From an uncultured Clostridia bacterium (GTDB lineage: Bacteria; Bacillota; Clostridia; Christensenellales; UBA1242), in the NCBI GenBank assembly GCA_947382485.1, contig CANCYS010000003.1, positions 62,001 through 126,000 of the forward strand: a stretch of DNA of 64,000 nt, written 5' to 3'. Positions 18,989-27,879 of this stretch are shown piece after piece. A program made the position numbers and the translations under genes. Position 1 is the stretch's first letter, and every line of letters begins with the position of its first letter. The notes beneath the pieces were generated by a model. It was not told the DNA's origin, ran no database searches, and saw nothing but the letters and a program-made list of their open reading frames with translations.

Positions 18989-19017
18989 ATTATATTTTAA
19001 ATCTTAAAAAAAGTAAA
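18989..19017 (-). promoter_or_regulatory. Putative sigma-A promoter giving a leaderless ybeY mRNA
   Basis: TTTACT (19012-19017), a 17-nt spacer and TATAAT (18989-18994). Only 6 nt separate the -10 box from the ATG, so transcription should begin at or next to the A of the ATG. Confidence 0.55.
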
Positions 19018-19043
19018 TGAAAAACACACATTACTGTGTGTTT
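19018..19043 (-). terminator. Terminator of yqfC-yqfD
   Basis: A 9-bp stem AAACACACA/TGTGTGTTT with a 4-nt loop, then TTTTTC on the minus strand. It overlaps the yqfD stop. Confidence 0.8.
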
Positions 19044-20130
19044 AAAATAAATTAATTATTGTTTCAATAAAACAATCTACTCTTGTATAATTTTCTTCTG
19101 TAACAATTGAATATGTGACATTGCTAATTTTTGTAATATCTTCAACTTTTCTCAATGCATCATTATAGGCATCATTTAATATTTTATCTTCAACATCTTT
19201 AAAAGGAACTATTCTTTCTTTTACTGACATTTCATAATAAGTAATTTCTTGAATTTTTATTGGAACTAAATATTGGTCATATAAATAAAAATCGCAAATT
19301 TCTGTTTCAAAATTATTAAAAATTGGCTTTTTACCATGATTTAACTTTAATTTATTAAATAATACAATATTTCTAACTACATATTTATTGCCTGTTCTTT
19401 CTAAATATTGTTGATTCTCGTTGTAAATTATACTAGCATTATAATACACTTTTCCTTCAATTTCCCCACTTGCTCCATTAGTATTTTTAATCAACAAATC
19501 TCCTGCTTTTACTATGTCACCAACTTTAAATTCAGACTCACCAGCAAAAACATTTATTTTTGTTATTACAGCATCATGCTTTGAAATTATATCAGAAACA
19601 ACAACTTCCTGTTTTGTTGCTGGATAAACAACAATATTTAATTTTCCACCAACAATTTTAACTGAGCAACCAGATACATCATCAAAATTTACTAAAATCA
19701 TCTGTTGTATTTCTCGTGTTGAATATTTATTTCTTTTCATTCCTGTAACTATACCTTTGTCAAACAAAAACTTGTTTACATTATTAATATCATAATTTAG
19801 ATTTGAACTATAAGTAACATTAACATCAAATACATAACTGTTTATAGATATAAAATAAGATAAGATAATTACAATTGATAAAAATACACCCAAAAGATAT
19901 GGTACCTTGGATAACACTTGACGAAATCCATTTTTATATATAATCTCATAATACTTATGTTCTATTTTACAAATTTTATTTAATTCTGTTAAATCACTTG
20001 ATGATATAACAAATTTAATATATTTAGAATTAGATTTTAAATCTTTAATTAAAATATTTTTTGCAATAAGTTTATCAATGATTCTAGTCAAATTCATTCC
20101 TGAAATTTTAACACAAACTTCTTCCTTCAT
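19042..20130 (-). CDS. yqfD: Sporulation protein YqfD
   Basis: 362 residues. A soluble N-terminal part is followed by one membrane segment (about residues 76-98) and a large extracytoplasmic domain with GDIVKAGDLLI and a long C-terminal beta-rich part, as in YqfD, a mother-cell sporulation protein of Bacillus needed for efficient sporulation. It overlaps the upstream yqfC by 4 nt (ATGA), so the pair is translationally coupled. It should be expressed only in the mother cell, as the promoter upstream of yqfC looks like a sigma-E site. Confidence 0.85.
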   Translation of the reverse strand: MKEEVCVKISGMNLTRIIDKLIAKNILIKDLKSNSKYIKFVISSSDLTELNKICKIEHKYYEIIYKNGFRQVLSKVPYLLGVFLSIVIILSYFISINSYVFDVNVTYSSNLNYDINNVNKFLFDKGIVTGMKRNKYSTREIQQMILVNFDDVSGCSVKIVGGKLNIVVYPATKQEVVVSDIISKHDAVITKINVFAGESEFKVGDIVKAGDLLIKNTNGASGEIEGKVYYNASIIYNENQQYLERTGNKYVVRNIVLFNKLKLNHGKKPIFNNFETEICDFYLYDQYLVPIKIQEITYYEMSVKERIVPFKDVEDKILNDAYNDALRKVEDITKISNVTYSIVTEENYTRVDCFIETIINLF

Positions 20131-20390
20131 AAATCTTCACCTGAACCAACATTTTTCACATTTCCAGAAACTATAAGTTCACCTTTTGAAACAGACTTAA
20201 TTTTTAAATCTATACCATCAATTACAATCTTATCTTTTCCAGAAAATAATTCTATTCTTGCTCCACTTAGATTTTCAATCTTAATTTTACCAACAATGAC
20301 AACACCTACACCAAGTATTGTAGTTATACAAATTTTGTTCGTCATATCATCAATACTAAAATAATCCAAAAAATCATTAAAAAAACTCAT
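20127..20390 (-). CDS. yqfC: Sporulation protein YqfC (YabP/YqfC family)
   Basis: 87 residues, the family's usual size. The body shows the YabP/YqfC pattern: ITTILGVGVVIVGKIKIEN, then a short loop, IELFSGKDKIVIDG and a closing strand. Function is unknown beyond sporulation. No Shine-Dalgarno site precedes the ATG. The ATG lies inside the descending arm of the terminator of the upstream PLP-enzyme gene, and codons 2-3 use its T-tract. A sigma-E-like promoter ends 5 nt before the ATG, so the natural mRNA would be leaderless and would lack the hairpin. Confidence 0.85.
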   Translation of the reverse strand: MSFFNDFLDYFSIDDMTNKICITTILGVGVVIVGKIKIENLSGARIELFSGKDKIVIDGIDLKIKSVSKGELIVSGNVKNVGSGEDL

Positions 20391-20406
20391 ATTAAATAAT
20401 ATGAGT
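20378..20406 (-). terminator. Terminator of the Met-gamma-lyase-family gene, overlapping the yqfC start
   Basis: A 9-bp stem ACTCATATT/AATATGAGT (20385-20393 with 20398-20406) followed by seven T on the minus strand. The yqfC start codon is at 20388-20390, inside the stem. Confidence 0.8.
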
Positions 20407-20424
20407 CATAACTAATCAATATTC
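20396..20424 (-). promoter_or_regulatory. Sigma-E-like promoter of yqfC-yqfD
   Basis: GAATATT (20418-20424) matches the Bacillus sigma-E -35 consensus KMATATT at all seven positions. After 14 nt comes CATATTAT (20396-20403), which matches CATACAHT at six of eight. It lies within the upstream terminator. Confidence 0.6.
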
Positions 20425-20433
20425 TAATATTTA

Positions 20434-21669
20434 TTAATACAAATTTTCCATCATTTTAATATATTCTATCGCAACAACTTTTACATGCTCATATGTAAGC
20501 CCGCCTTGCATATAACACATATAAGGTTCTCTTATAGGACCATCAGCAGAAAGTTCTATTGATGAACCTTGAATAAATGAGCCTGCCGCCATAACAACTT
20601 TATCTTGATAACCAGGCATATCCCAAGGCATAGGAACAGCCATACTATCAACTGGACTAAATTTTTGAACAATCTCACAAAATTTTACCAAATTATCTTC
20701 TGTACCAAATTCAATAGAACGAACAATATCATAAGGCATCTCATCAATTTTAGGAAATGATTTAATTCCATATCTTTCTAAAACTTTTCCAAATAGATAA
20801 TTCCCTTTAAGTGCATTCAACACAGTATGAGGAGCAAGAAAAGATCCTTGGAAAAATGGAACATAACTTCCAGCATAAGAACCCACTTCAAAAGCAATTG
20901 ATGGTGCAATAAATCTTGATGAAATTTGTTCTATAACTTTTTCCTTACCAACAATATAAGCCCCTGTTGGAGCAATTCCACCACCAGCATTTTTTATTAA
21001 TGAACCAATCATAACATCTGCACCAACATCACATGGTTCTCTTTTTTCAACAAATTCACCATAACAGTTGTCAACCATAATAATTACATCTTTATCAACT
21101 TTTCTAATCTCATTAATGACTTTTTCAATTTTCTCTATTGAAAGTGAATTTCTTGTAGTGTACCCTCTTGACCTTTGAATGTACACAATTTTAGGTTTTA
21201 TTTTTATAACTTTATTTATTACAGTTTCAGAATCAAAATCATTATCAACAAGTTCACAATCTTCATAATTAATTTTAAAATCTTTAAGCGAACCAATCCC
21301 TTCACCAAAAATTACATTAATCAAAGTGTCATATGGTTTCCCTGTAATAGATAACATTGTATCATCAGGTCGCAAAACACCAAATAATGCAATTGTAAGA
21401 GCATGAGTTCCACTTGAAATTAAAGGACTAACAATACCTGTTTCTGCACCAAAAGCACTTGCATAAATTTTTGCAAGTTTACCTTTTGCAACATCTTCAT
21501 TTCCATAACCAGTTGATGATGCCATATCAGTTAATTGAAGTTCTGCATCTCTAAATGCCTTCAAAATTTTAGCCTGATTATATAAACAAATCTCTTCAAA
21601 TTTAGAAAATATACTTTCACATTCATTTTCTATTTCATTAATAATTTCTAATGATTTTTCATTAAACAT
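20434..21669 (-). CDS. PLP-dependent aluminium-resistance/methionine gamma-lyase family protein (YnbB)
   Basis: 411 residues. A fold-type I PLP enzyme of the Met_gamma_lyase (PF06838) family. It begins with a helix containing SIFSKFEEICLYNQAKIL, contains YGNEDVAKGKL, and has the PLP lysine in MIGSLIKNAGGG near residue 230. Bacillus YnbB is of this family. It is often annotated as an aluminium-resistance protein, and its true substrate is not settled. It lies 61 nt downstream of mutL and has its own terminator. A TTGACA at about 21722-21727 could be a -35 box but lacks a good -10. Confidence 0.85.
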   Translation of the reverse strand: MFNEKSLEIINEIENECESIFSKFEEICLYNQAKILKAFRDAELQLTDMASSTGYGNEDVAKGKLAKIYASAFGAETGIVSPLISSGTHALTIALFGVLRPDDTMLSITGKPYDTLINVIFGEGIGSLKDFKINYEDCELVDNDFDSETVINKVIKIKPKIVYIQRSRGYTTRNSLSIEKIEKVINEIRKVDKDVIIMVDNCYGEFVEKREPCDVGADVMIGSLIKNAGGGIAPTGAYIVGKEKVIEQISSRFIAPSIAFEVGSYAGSYVPFFQGSFLAPHTVLNALKGNYLFGKVLERYGIKSFPKIDEMPYDIVRSIEFGTEDNLVKFCEIVQKFSPVDSMAVPMPWDMPGYQDKVVMAAGSFIQGSSIELSADGPIREPYMCYMQGGLTYEHVKVVAIEYIKMMENLY

Positions 21670-21730
21670 AATAATTTCCTTTATAAAAAACGCATTTTAT
21701 ATTTATTTAACCCAAAAAATACTGTCAATT

Positions 21731-23665
21731 TTAAACAATTCTCTTAAACCACTTCTCAATTTCAGATTTTGTAATTCTTACAACAACAGGTCTACCATGT
21801 GGACAAAACAACACAATACCATTATTTCCAATATCACCAAGAAGTTTCTTTATTTCAGATTTTGTTAAATCGTCGCCACCTTTAATAGCACTCTTACATG
21901 CCATTTGCATTAAGTTATCTTTTATTAAATCAACTTCTGTGATTTTAGATTTATTAAGTCTCTCAGCCAAAAACATTCCAAAAAATTTATTAAAATCAAT
22001 ATCAGAAACAGTTGCTGGCACTGATGAAATTTTATAAGTTCTATCACCAAATTCATCAATCTCAAAACCAACTGAACGAATAGCATCTAAATTATCATTT
22101 ATTATTTGATCATCTTCTGGATTTAATGTTAAAACAAATGGAACTAACATTGGTTGAATAACGATATTCTTTTTTTCATATTCTTCTTTCAATTTATCAT
22201 ATCTTAATCTTTCATGTGCCGCATGTTGATCAATTAGATAAATATTATTACCCCATTCAATTGCTAAATATGTATTAAAAAACTTTCCAACAATTTCCAA
22301 TTCGTCTTCTGCAAAATCATTTTGTTTTGTATCTGATTTTACAAAACTAGTCTGGCTTTCATTAAGGGCATAATTTTCAGACTCAAAAGCACCTTTACCT
22401 ATATCATTAATTTTCTCATTAATTCGTTCTAAAAGTTTTGAACCCAAACCAAAGTTATCTCTTGCCCCACCATTAATAGCTTGTGATGAATTAGTTATCA
22501 TTGAGTCTATAACTATTTCACTCATCTGTTCCTTTTTATCTTCACTAAGTTTGCTAAAATCAGATGAAAATGGATTAAGATTTACACCTGCTTTATCAAC
22601 CACATTTGAACTAGATTTTTTTATATCATTTGAAAACGCTAAGTTTGCATTAGTTTCTATATCAATATTTTTAACATAATCCATCTCATTTAATGCACGA
22701 GAAACAGCTTCAAATACAACAGAATAAACAAGTTGAGATTTTAAAAACTTAACATCTAATTTATTTGGATGAACATTAACATCAATCTCATTTGTTGGAA
22801 CATTTAAATACAACACAAAGAAAGGATATTGCCTTTTCATCAAAAAATCACCATATGCATTTGCTACGGCAGTCTGAATAGTTAAATTAATTACATATCT
22901 TCCATTAATAATCAAGGTTTGATAAGTCCTATTAGATTTTGAATAAGTTGGTTTCCCAACAAATCCTGACACTTTAACATTTTCTCTTTCTGCAAAAACA
23001 TCTAATGTTTCATTAACTGATTCTTTTCCATATATAGAAAACATAGCTTCTTTCTCAGAACTACCAACAGATGAAATAATTTTTTTACCATCAACAATAT
23101 AAGTTATATTAATTTTTGGATTTGCTAAAACTATACGACTAACAATATTAGTTATTTCTTGTTCTTCACTTTTAGGCTTTTTTAAAAACTTCGCCCTTGC
23201 AGGAACACAGAAAAATAAATCTGAAATTGTAATTGTTGTACCAGTATTACAAGAAACTTTCTTTACTTGACCAAACTTACCTCCTTCAACTGTAATGCTA
23301 CAACCCACTTCCTGATTTTCTGTCTTAGAAATAAGTTTAACTTTTGCAACAGAAGCAATTGAAGCCAGTGCTTCTCCTCTAAATCCAAGTGTAAAGATTG
23401 AATCCAAATCACTTGAATTTTTAATTTTACTTGTAGCATGCGGCAAAAATGCTGATTTTAAATCATCTTCCTCAATTCCACATCCGTCATCAGAAACTTG
23501 CATAAAACTAATACCACCATTCTTAATTTCTATGGTGATATTTCTTGAACCTGCATCGATAGAATTTTCCACAACCTCTTTTATAACAGAAGCTGGTCTT
23601 TCCACAACTTCACCAGCAGATATCAAATTATAAACTGATGAATCAAGAATATTAATTTTTGCCAT
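21731..23665 (-). CDS. mutL: DNA mismatch repair protein MutL
   Basis: 644 residues. The N-terminal GHKL ATPase shows ENSIDAGSRN, DDGCGI and GFRGEALASI. A variable linker follows (about 330-450). The C-terminal endonuclease domain has DQHAAHERLRYD near 479-491 and CPHGRPVV near the end. In the endonuclease motif DQHA-x2-E-x4-E, the last residue is Asp instead of Glu, a conservative change. It is expected to nick the new strand during mismatch repair. AAGGAG precedes the ATG, and mutS ends 14 nt upstream. Confidence 0.96.
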   Translation of the reverse strand: MAKINILDSSVYNLISAGEVVERPASVIKEVVENSIDAGSRNITIEIKNGGISFMQVSDDGCGIEEDDLKSAFLPHATSKIKNSSDLDSIFTLGFRGEALASIASVAKVKLISKTENQEVGCSITVEGGKFGQVKKVSCNTGTTITISDLFFCVPARAKFLKKPKSEEQEITNIVSRIVLANPKINITYIVDGKKIISSVGSSEKEAMFSIYGKESVNETLDVFAERENVKVSGFVGKPTYSKSNRTYQTLIINGRYVINLTIQTAVANAYGDFLMKRQYPFFVLYLNVPTNEIDVNVHPNKLDVKFLKSQLVYSVVFEAVSRALNEMDYVKNIDIETNANLAFSNDIKKSSSNVVDKAGVNLNPFSSDFSKLSEDKKEQMSEIVIDSMITNSSQAINGGARDNFGLGSKLLERINEKINDIGKGAFESENYALNESQTSFVKSDTKQNDFAEDELEIVGKFFNTYLAIEWGNNIYLIDQHAAHERLRYDKLKEEYEKKNIVIQPMLVPFVLTLNPEDDQIINDNLDAIRSVGFEIDEFGDRTYKISSVPATVSDIDFNKFFGMFLAERLNKSKITEVDLIKDNLMQMACKSAIKGGDDLTKSEIKKLLGDIGNNGIVLFCPHGRPVVVRITKSEIEKWFKRIV

Positions 23666-23679
23666 AATTTTCTCCTTAT

Positions 23680-26256
23680 TTACTTTTTAACTTTATCAAC
23701 AAGATTTTGTAATGTTCCAAACGCCATAAGTGGCGAAATTGTATCCATATCCATTTCTTTTAAAACATTAATAACTTCTGCAACATTCGCATTTGTTTGA
23801 ACACCATTTGATTGACTTTGAATAACAACACCAGAACTACCATTTTCTTTCTCACTCAGAATCTCTTTTGCACGAGAAATAAGTTCATTTGGAAGTCCCG
23901 CCAGTTTTGCAACTTCTATACCAAAACTTCTATTAGCTGATCCCCTTGCAATCTTATGTAAAAATACGATGCTATTCTCCCATTCCTTAACCATAACTCT
24001 ATAATTTTTAACACCTACCATTTTACCCTCTAAATCAGTAAGTTCATGATAATGTGTAGAAAACAAAGTTTTTGCATGAAGATGATTAGAAAGATATTCA
24101 ATTATGGCAGATGCTATACTCATTCCGTCATATGTTGAAGTTCCACGTCCCACTTCATCAAGAATAATTAAACTCTTATCTGTTGCATTATTGATAATAT
24201 TAGCAATCTCACTCATTTCAACCATAAAAGTACTTTGACCAAATGCCAAATCATCTGATGCACCAACTCTTGTAAATACTCTATCAATAATTGCAATTTC
24301 AGCAGATTTTGCAGGAACGAAACTTCCCATATGAGCCATAAGTGTAATAATTGCAACTTGTCTCATATAAGTACTCTTACCACCCATGTTAGGGCCTGTT
24401 ATAAGCATTGTTCTATTTTCATTATCATCTATAAATGTATCATTTGGTGAAAATTCGCCACCATCAATCATTGCTTCAACAACTGGATGTCTGCCAGATT
24501 CAATTTTAATATGATTAATATTGTTTGAAATTTGCGGTCTAACATAGTTATTATTAACAGCAATTTCAGCAAAGGAAATCAAGCAATCTGATATAGCAAT
24601 TGCAGATGCAATATTTGAAAGTTCAGGAATATACGAAGCCAAATATCTTTTAAGTTCTAAATATAGTTTTGTTTCAAGCTCAATTGACTGTTCTTTACTA
24701 TTCAAAATTTTATACTCCATTTCTTTTAAGTCAGGAGTTATATATCTTTCACTATTTGTTGTTGTTTGTTTTCGAATATAATTGTCTGGCACAAGAGATA
24801 AACCAGAATTTGTTACTTCAATATAATAACCAAATATCCTGTTGTATCCAGTTTTTAAATTTTTGATACCTGTCTTCTCTTTTTGATCTTTTTCATACTC
24901 AGCAAGCCACTGTTTTCCATATTCACCTGCGTTTCTAAGTTTCCCAAGTTCTTCATTATAACTTGAAAGAATATATCCACCATCTTTCAAATTTGCAGGA
25001 GCATTTGGATCAATCGCATCATTAATAACTCTTCTCAAATCTTGCAATAACTCAATATTTTCACCTGCTTCTTTTAACAACTTAGATTTACAAGACAAAA
25101 GTATTGTTTTAATTTCAGGCAATTTACCTAATGCATCTGCCAAACTTAAACATTCCTTAGGCGTAATTGTCCCAGCAGAAATTTTACTACACTTTCTTTC
25201 AATGTCCAAAAATCCACCAAGTTCATCGGCTAAGTTATTTCTTAAAATTAAATCATTTGCAAGTTCTTCAACACCATCTAATCTCTCATTAATCAATATC
25301 TCATCTCTAAGTGGTTGGTCTATAAAAGATTTTAAAAGCCTTGCACCCATTGGAGTTTTTGTCTTATCCATTAGCCATAACAAAGAACCTTTCTTATGAT
25401 TAAGAGAAGTGCTTTGTGTAAGTTCCAAATTTTTTCTTGCTAAAATATCAAGATGTACAAATCTTGAATCTTGAACAATAGATAATTTTTTTATATTTGA
25501 AATTTGTCTCTTTTGTGTATCGATAAAATAATTAATAACACCACCAACAGCAAGCGTTAATTCTTTCTTATCTTGAAGTCCAAGAGCAGATAAATTGTTT
25601 ATAGAAAATTGTTCTAAAATCGCATTTTTACACTTATTCAACTCAAAAACACTATCTTTTGGATAAAAATCTGGAACATAATTAAATTTTACAGCAGATA
25701 AACTATATGATTCTTTAATAAAATTTGAATTACATAAAATTTCAGATGGCTTAACTCTTGCAAGCACATCATCTAAAAGTTTTATCCTTTCTTCTCCAAC
25801 GAGTTCAATAGCTTCAATATATCCTGTTGATATATCACTATAACAAACTCCAATAATATTTTTATTATTATAAACAGTCATCAAAAAATTATTTCTGTTT
25901 GCTTCAAGAACATCATTTTCAATTACAGTTCCAGGAGTAACAATTTGAATAACATCTCTTTCCACTAAACCTTTTGATGCCTTTGGGTCTGACAACTGTT
26001 CACAAATTGCAACCCTATGACCATTTGCAATAAGCTTTGAAAGATATGTGTTGGCTGCATGATAAGGAATACCACACATTGGTGCTCTTTTTTCAAGTCC
26101 ACAATCTTTACCTGTTAAAGTAAGTTCAAGTTCTCTTGAAACAAGTTCCGCATCTTCAAAAAACATTTCATAAAAATCACCCAGTCTATAAAAAAGAATA
26201 GTATCTGGATATTTTTCTTTCATCTCTAAATAATGCTTCATCATTGGTGATAACAT
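23680..26256 (-). CDS. mutS: DNA mismatch repair protein MutS
   Basis: 858 residues. The mismatch-binding motif GDFYEMF places Phe28 and Glu30. Connector, lever and clamp domains follow. The ATPase has Walker A TGPNMGGKST (about 614-624) and LIILDEVGRGTSTYDG. The C-terminal tail is short. It recognises mispairs and recruits MutL. It follows miaB by 10 nt and has GGAG upstream of its ATG. The order miaB-mutS-mutL is common in Clostridia. Confidence 0.97.
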   Translation of the reverse strand: MLSPMMKHYLEMKEKYPDTILFYRLGDFYEMFFEDAELVSRELELTLTGKDCGLEKRAPMCGIPYHAANTYLSKLIANGHRVAICEQLSDPKASKGLVERDVIQIVTPGTVIENDVLEANRNNFLMTVYNNKNIIGVCYSDISTGYIEAIELVGEERIKLLDDVLARVKPSEILCNSNFIKESYSLSAVKFNYVPDFYPKDSVFELNKCKNAILEQFSINNLSALGLQDKKELTLAVGGVINYFIDTQKRQISNIKKLSIVQDSRFVHLDILARKNLELTQSTSLNHKKGSLLWLMDKTKTPMGARLLKSFIDQPLRDEILINERLDGVEELANDLILRNNLADELGGFLDIERKCSKISAGTITPKECLSLADALGKLPEIKTILLSCKSKLLKEAGENIELLQDLRRVINDAIDPNAPANLKDGGYILSSYNEELGKLRNAGEYGKQWLAEYEKDQKEKTGIKNLKTGYNRIFGYYIEVTNSGLSLVPDNYIRKQTTTNSERYITPDLKEMEYKILNSKEQSIELETKLYLELKRYLASYIPELSNIASAIAISDCLISFAEIAVNNNYVRPQISNNINHIKIESGRHPVVEAMIDGGEFSPNDTFIDDNENRTMLITGPNMGGKSTYMRQVAIITLMAHMGSFVPAKSAEIAIIDRVFTRVGASDDLAFGQSTFMVEMSEIANIINNATDKSLIILDEVGRGTSTYDGMSIASAIIEYLSNHLHAKTLFSTHYHELTDLEGKMVGVKNYRVMVKEWENSIVFLHKIARGSANRSFGIEVAKLAGLPNELISRAKEILSEKENGSSGVVIQSQSNGVQTNANVAEVINVLKEMDMDTISPLMAFGTLQNLVDKVKK

Positions 26257-26266
26257 ATCTTATCTC

Positions 26267-27745
26267 CTACTTTTTAGAATTTTTGTCATCTGCTTGCTTT
26301 TTATTAGATTTATTTTCCCTTAAAATCTTCATTGTCTTCTGGTCTTTTGGTAAAATCGAACATTCAATAGGAAGTTTAAAATTCTTTTCTTTAAAAAGTC
26401 TTGTTTCTTCCTCATTCACAATTTCACCATATATAACAGATTTTCTTGCCATAGTAACTTTAACATCAACAAACTCGCCAACACAATTTTTATTACCATT
26501 AAAAGAAATCGTTTTACCTGAATCAAGAGAACCATAAAGTGTATCATCTTTACTAGCACTTTCAACAAGCACTCTATATGTTTTTCCTACAAGTTCAGCA
26601 CTTTTCTTATTAACAATTTCATTTTTAATAGCTAAAAGTTTTGATAATCTTTCTTTCTTAATTTTTAAGTCAACTTGCTTATCCATTTTTTCAGCAACTG
26701 TACCTTTCCTTTTTGAATATAAAAATCCAAAAATTTGTAAGTACTCAGTTTTTCTGACAACATCTAATGTTTCTTCAAAATCCTCATCTGTTTCGTCAGG
26801 AAATCCAACAATAATATCAGTTGTTAGTTCTGCATCTGGAATTTTTTTCTTAATTTCATTAACAAGTTTTAAATATTTTTCTTTTGTATATTTCCTATTC
26901 ATAGATGCCAAAATCTTATCACTTCCTGATTGTACTGGTAAATGAATTCCATGGCATATATGTTTTGAATTTGCAATAACATCAATCACATCACTTGATA
27001 AATCCTTAGGATGTGATGTCATAAACCTTAATCTGTATTCATAATTCAATTCATCTAAATCTGACAAGAGTTTAGCAAAACTAACTTCCTTTCCATTTCT
27101 TGCAACACCTTTATATGAATTAACATTTTGACCAAGAAGCGTAATTTGTTTATAACCCTGTTTTAAAAGATTTTCAACTTCAAAAATTATTGAATCTTCT
27201 GGTCTAGAAATTTCTCTGCCACGAACATATGGAACAATACAATATGTACAAAAATTATTACAACCATACATAATGTTAACCCAAGCATTAACTCCACTTG
27301 TTCTTGAAATTTTCATTTCATCTCTAAGTTCAATATTTTCATCTTCTACAATACTAGAAACCTTTTTTCCTGTTGAAATTCTTGATTTGAGCATTTCATC
27401 AAACTTAGACAAATTATGTGTACCAAAAATAATATCCACATAAGGATATTTTCTGAGTATTTCCTCAGCATAATTTTTTTGCTGACTCATACATCCACAA
27501 ATTGCAATAATCATATTAGGCTTTGCAACTTTTATATTTTTAAGTTCTCCAATATTTCCAAAAATTTTCTGTTCAGCACTTTCACGAATAGCACATGTGT
27601 TAAAAACCACAATATCAGCATCAACTGCATTATCACATGAAACATATCCATTATTTTCCAAAATACCAGCAAGTTTTTCAGATTCATGAACATTCATTTG
27701 ACAACCATAGGTCAAGATTAAATATTTTTTGTCCAAATTATCCAT
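26267..27745 (-). CDS. miaB: tRNA-2-methylthio-N6-dimethylallyladenosine synthase MiaB
   Basis: 492 residues. The N-terminal MTTase domain has TYGCQMN, NTCAIRE and CGCMSQ, giving three Cys for the second FeS cluster. The radical SAM motif is CNNFCTYCIVP. A TRAM domain follows, then a charged C-terminal tail (about 450-492). It thiomethylates i6A37 of tRNAs. AGGAG precedes the ATG and a good promoter lies upstream. It heads miaB-mutS-mutL. Confidence 0.96.
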   Translation of the reverse strand: MDNLDKKYLILTYGCQMNVHESEKLAGILENNGYVSCDNAVDADIVVFNTCAIRESAEQKIFGNIGELKNIKVAKPNMIIAICGCMSQQKNYAEEILRKYPYVDIIFGTHNLSKFDEMLKSRISTGKKVSSIVEDENIELRDEMKISRTSGVNAWVNIMYGCNNFCTYCIVPYVRGREISRPEDSIIFEVENLLKQGYKQITLLGQNVNSYKGVARNGKEVSFAKLLSDLDELNYEYRLRFMTSHPKDLSSDVIDVIANSKHICHGIHLPVQSGSDKILASMNRKYTKEKYLKLVNEIKKKIPDAELTTDIIVGFPDETDEDFEETLDVVRKTEYLQIFGFLYSKRKGTVAEKMDKQVDLKIKKERLSKLLAIKNEIVNKKSAELVGKTYRVLVESASKDDTLYGSLDSGKTISFNGNKNCVGEFVDVKVTMARKSVIYGEIVNEEETRLFKEKNFKLPIECSILPKDQKTMKILRENKSNKKQADDKNSKK

Positions 27746-27771
27746 AATATCTCCTAATTATACATAATCAA

Positions 27772-27800
27772 TTATACATTAAATAAATAAGAAATTCAAC
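27772..27800 (-). promoter_or_regulatory. Sigma-A promoter of miaB-mutS-mutL
   Basis: TTGAAT (27795-27800), a 17-nt spacer and TATAAT (27772-27777). The start codon is about 27 nt downstream with AGGAG between. Confidence 0.75.
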
Positions 27801-27879
27801 AAATTAAAAAACTAATTTTAATAAAGCAAATGTATAAATTTAATATTTGTCGAAAATAATAACTTTGAAGGTAATTTTG

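Noticed and set aside
21700-21730. Separate promoter for the Met-gamma-lyase-family gene
   Set aside because: A perfect TTGACA is present, but no hexamer close to TATAAT lies at 16-18 nt, so I did not list it.
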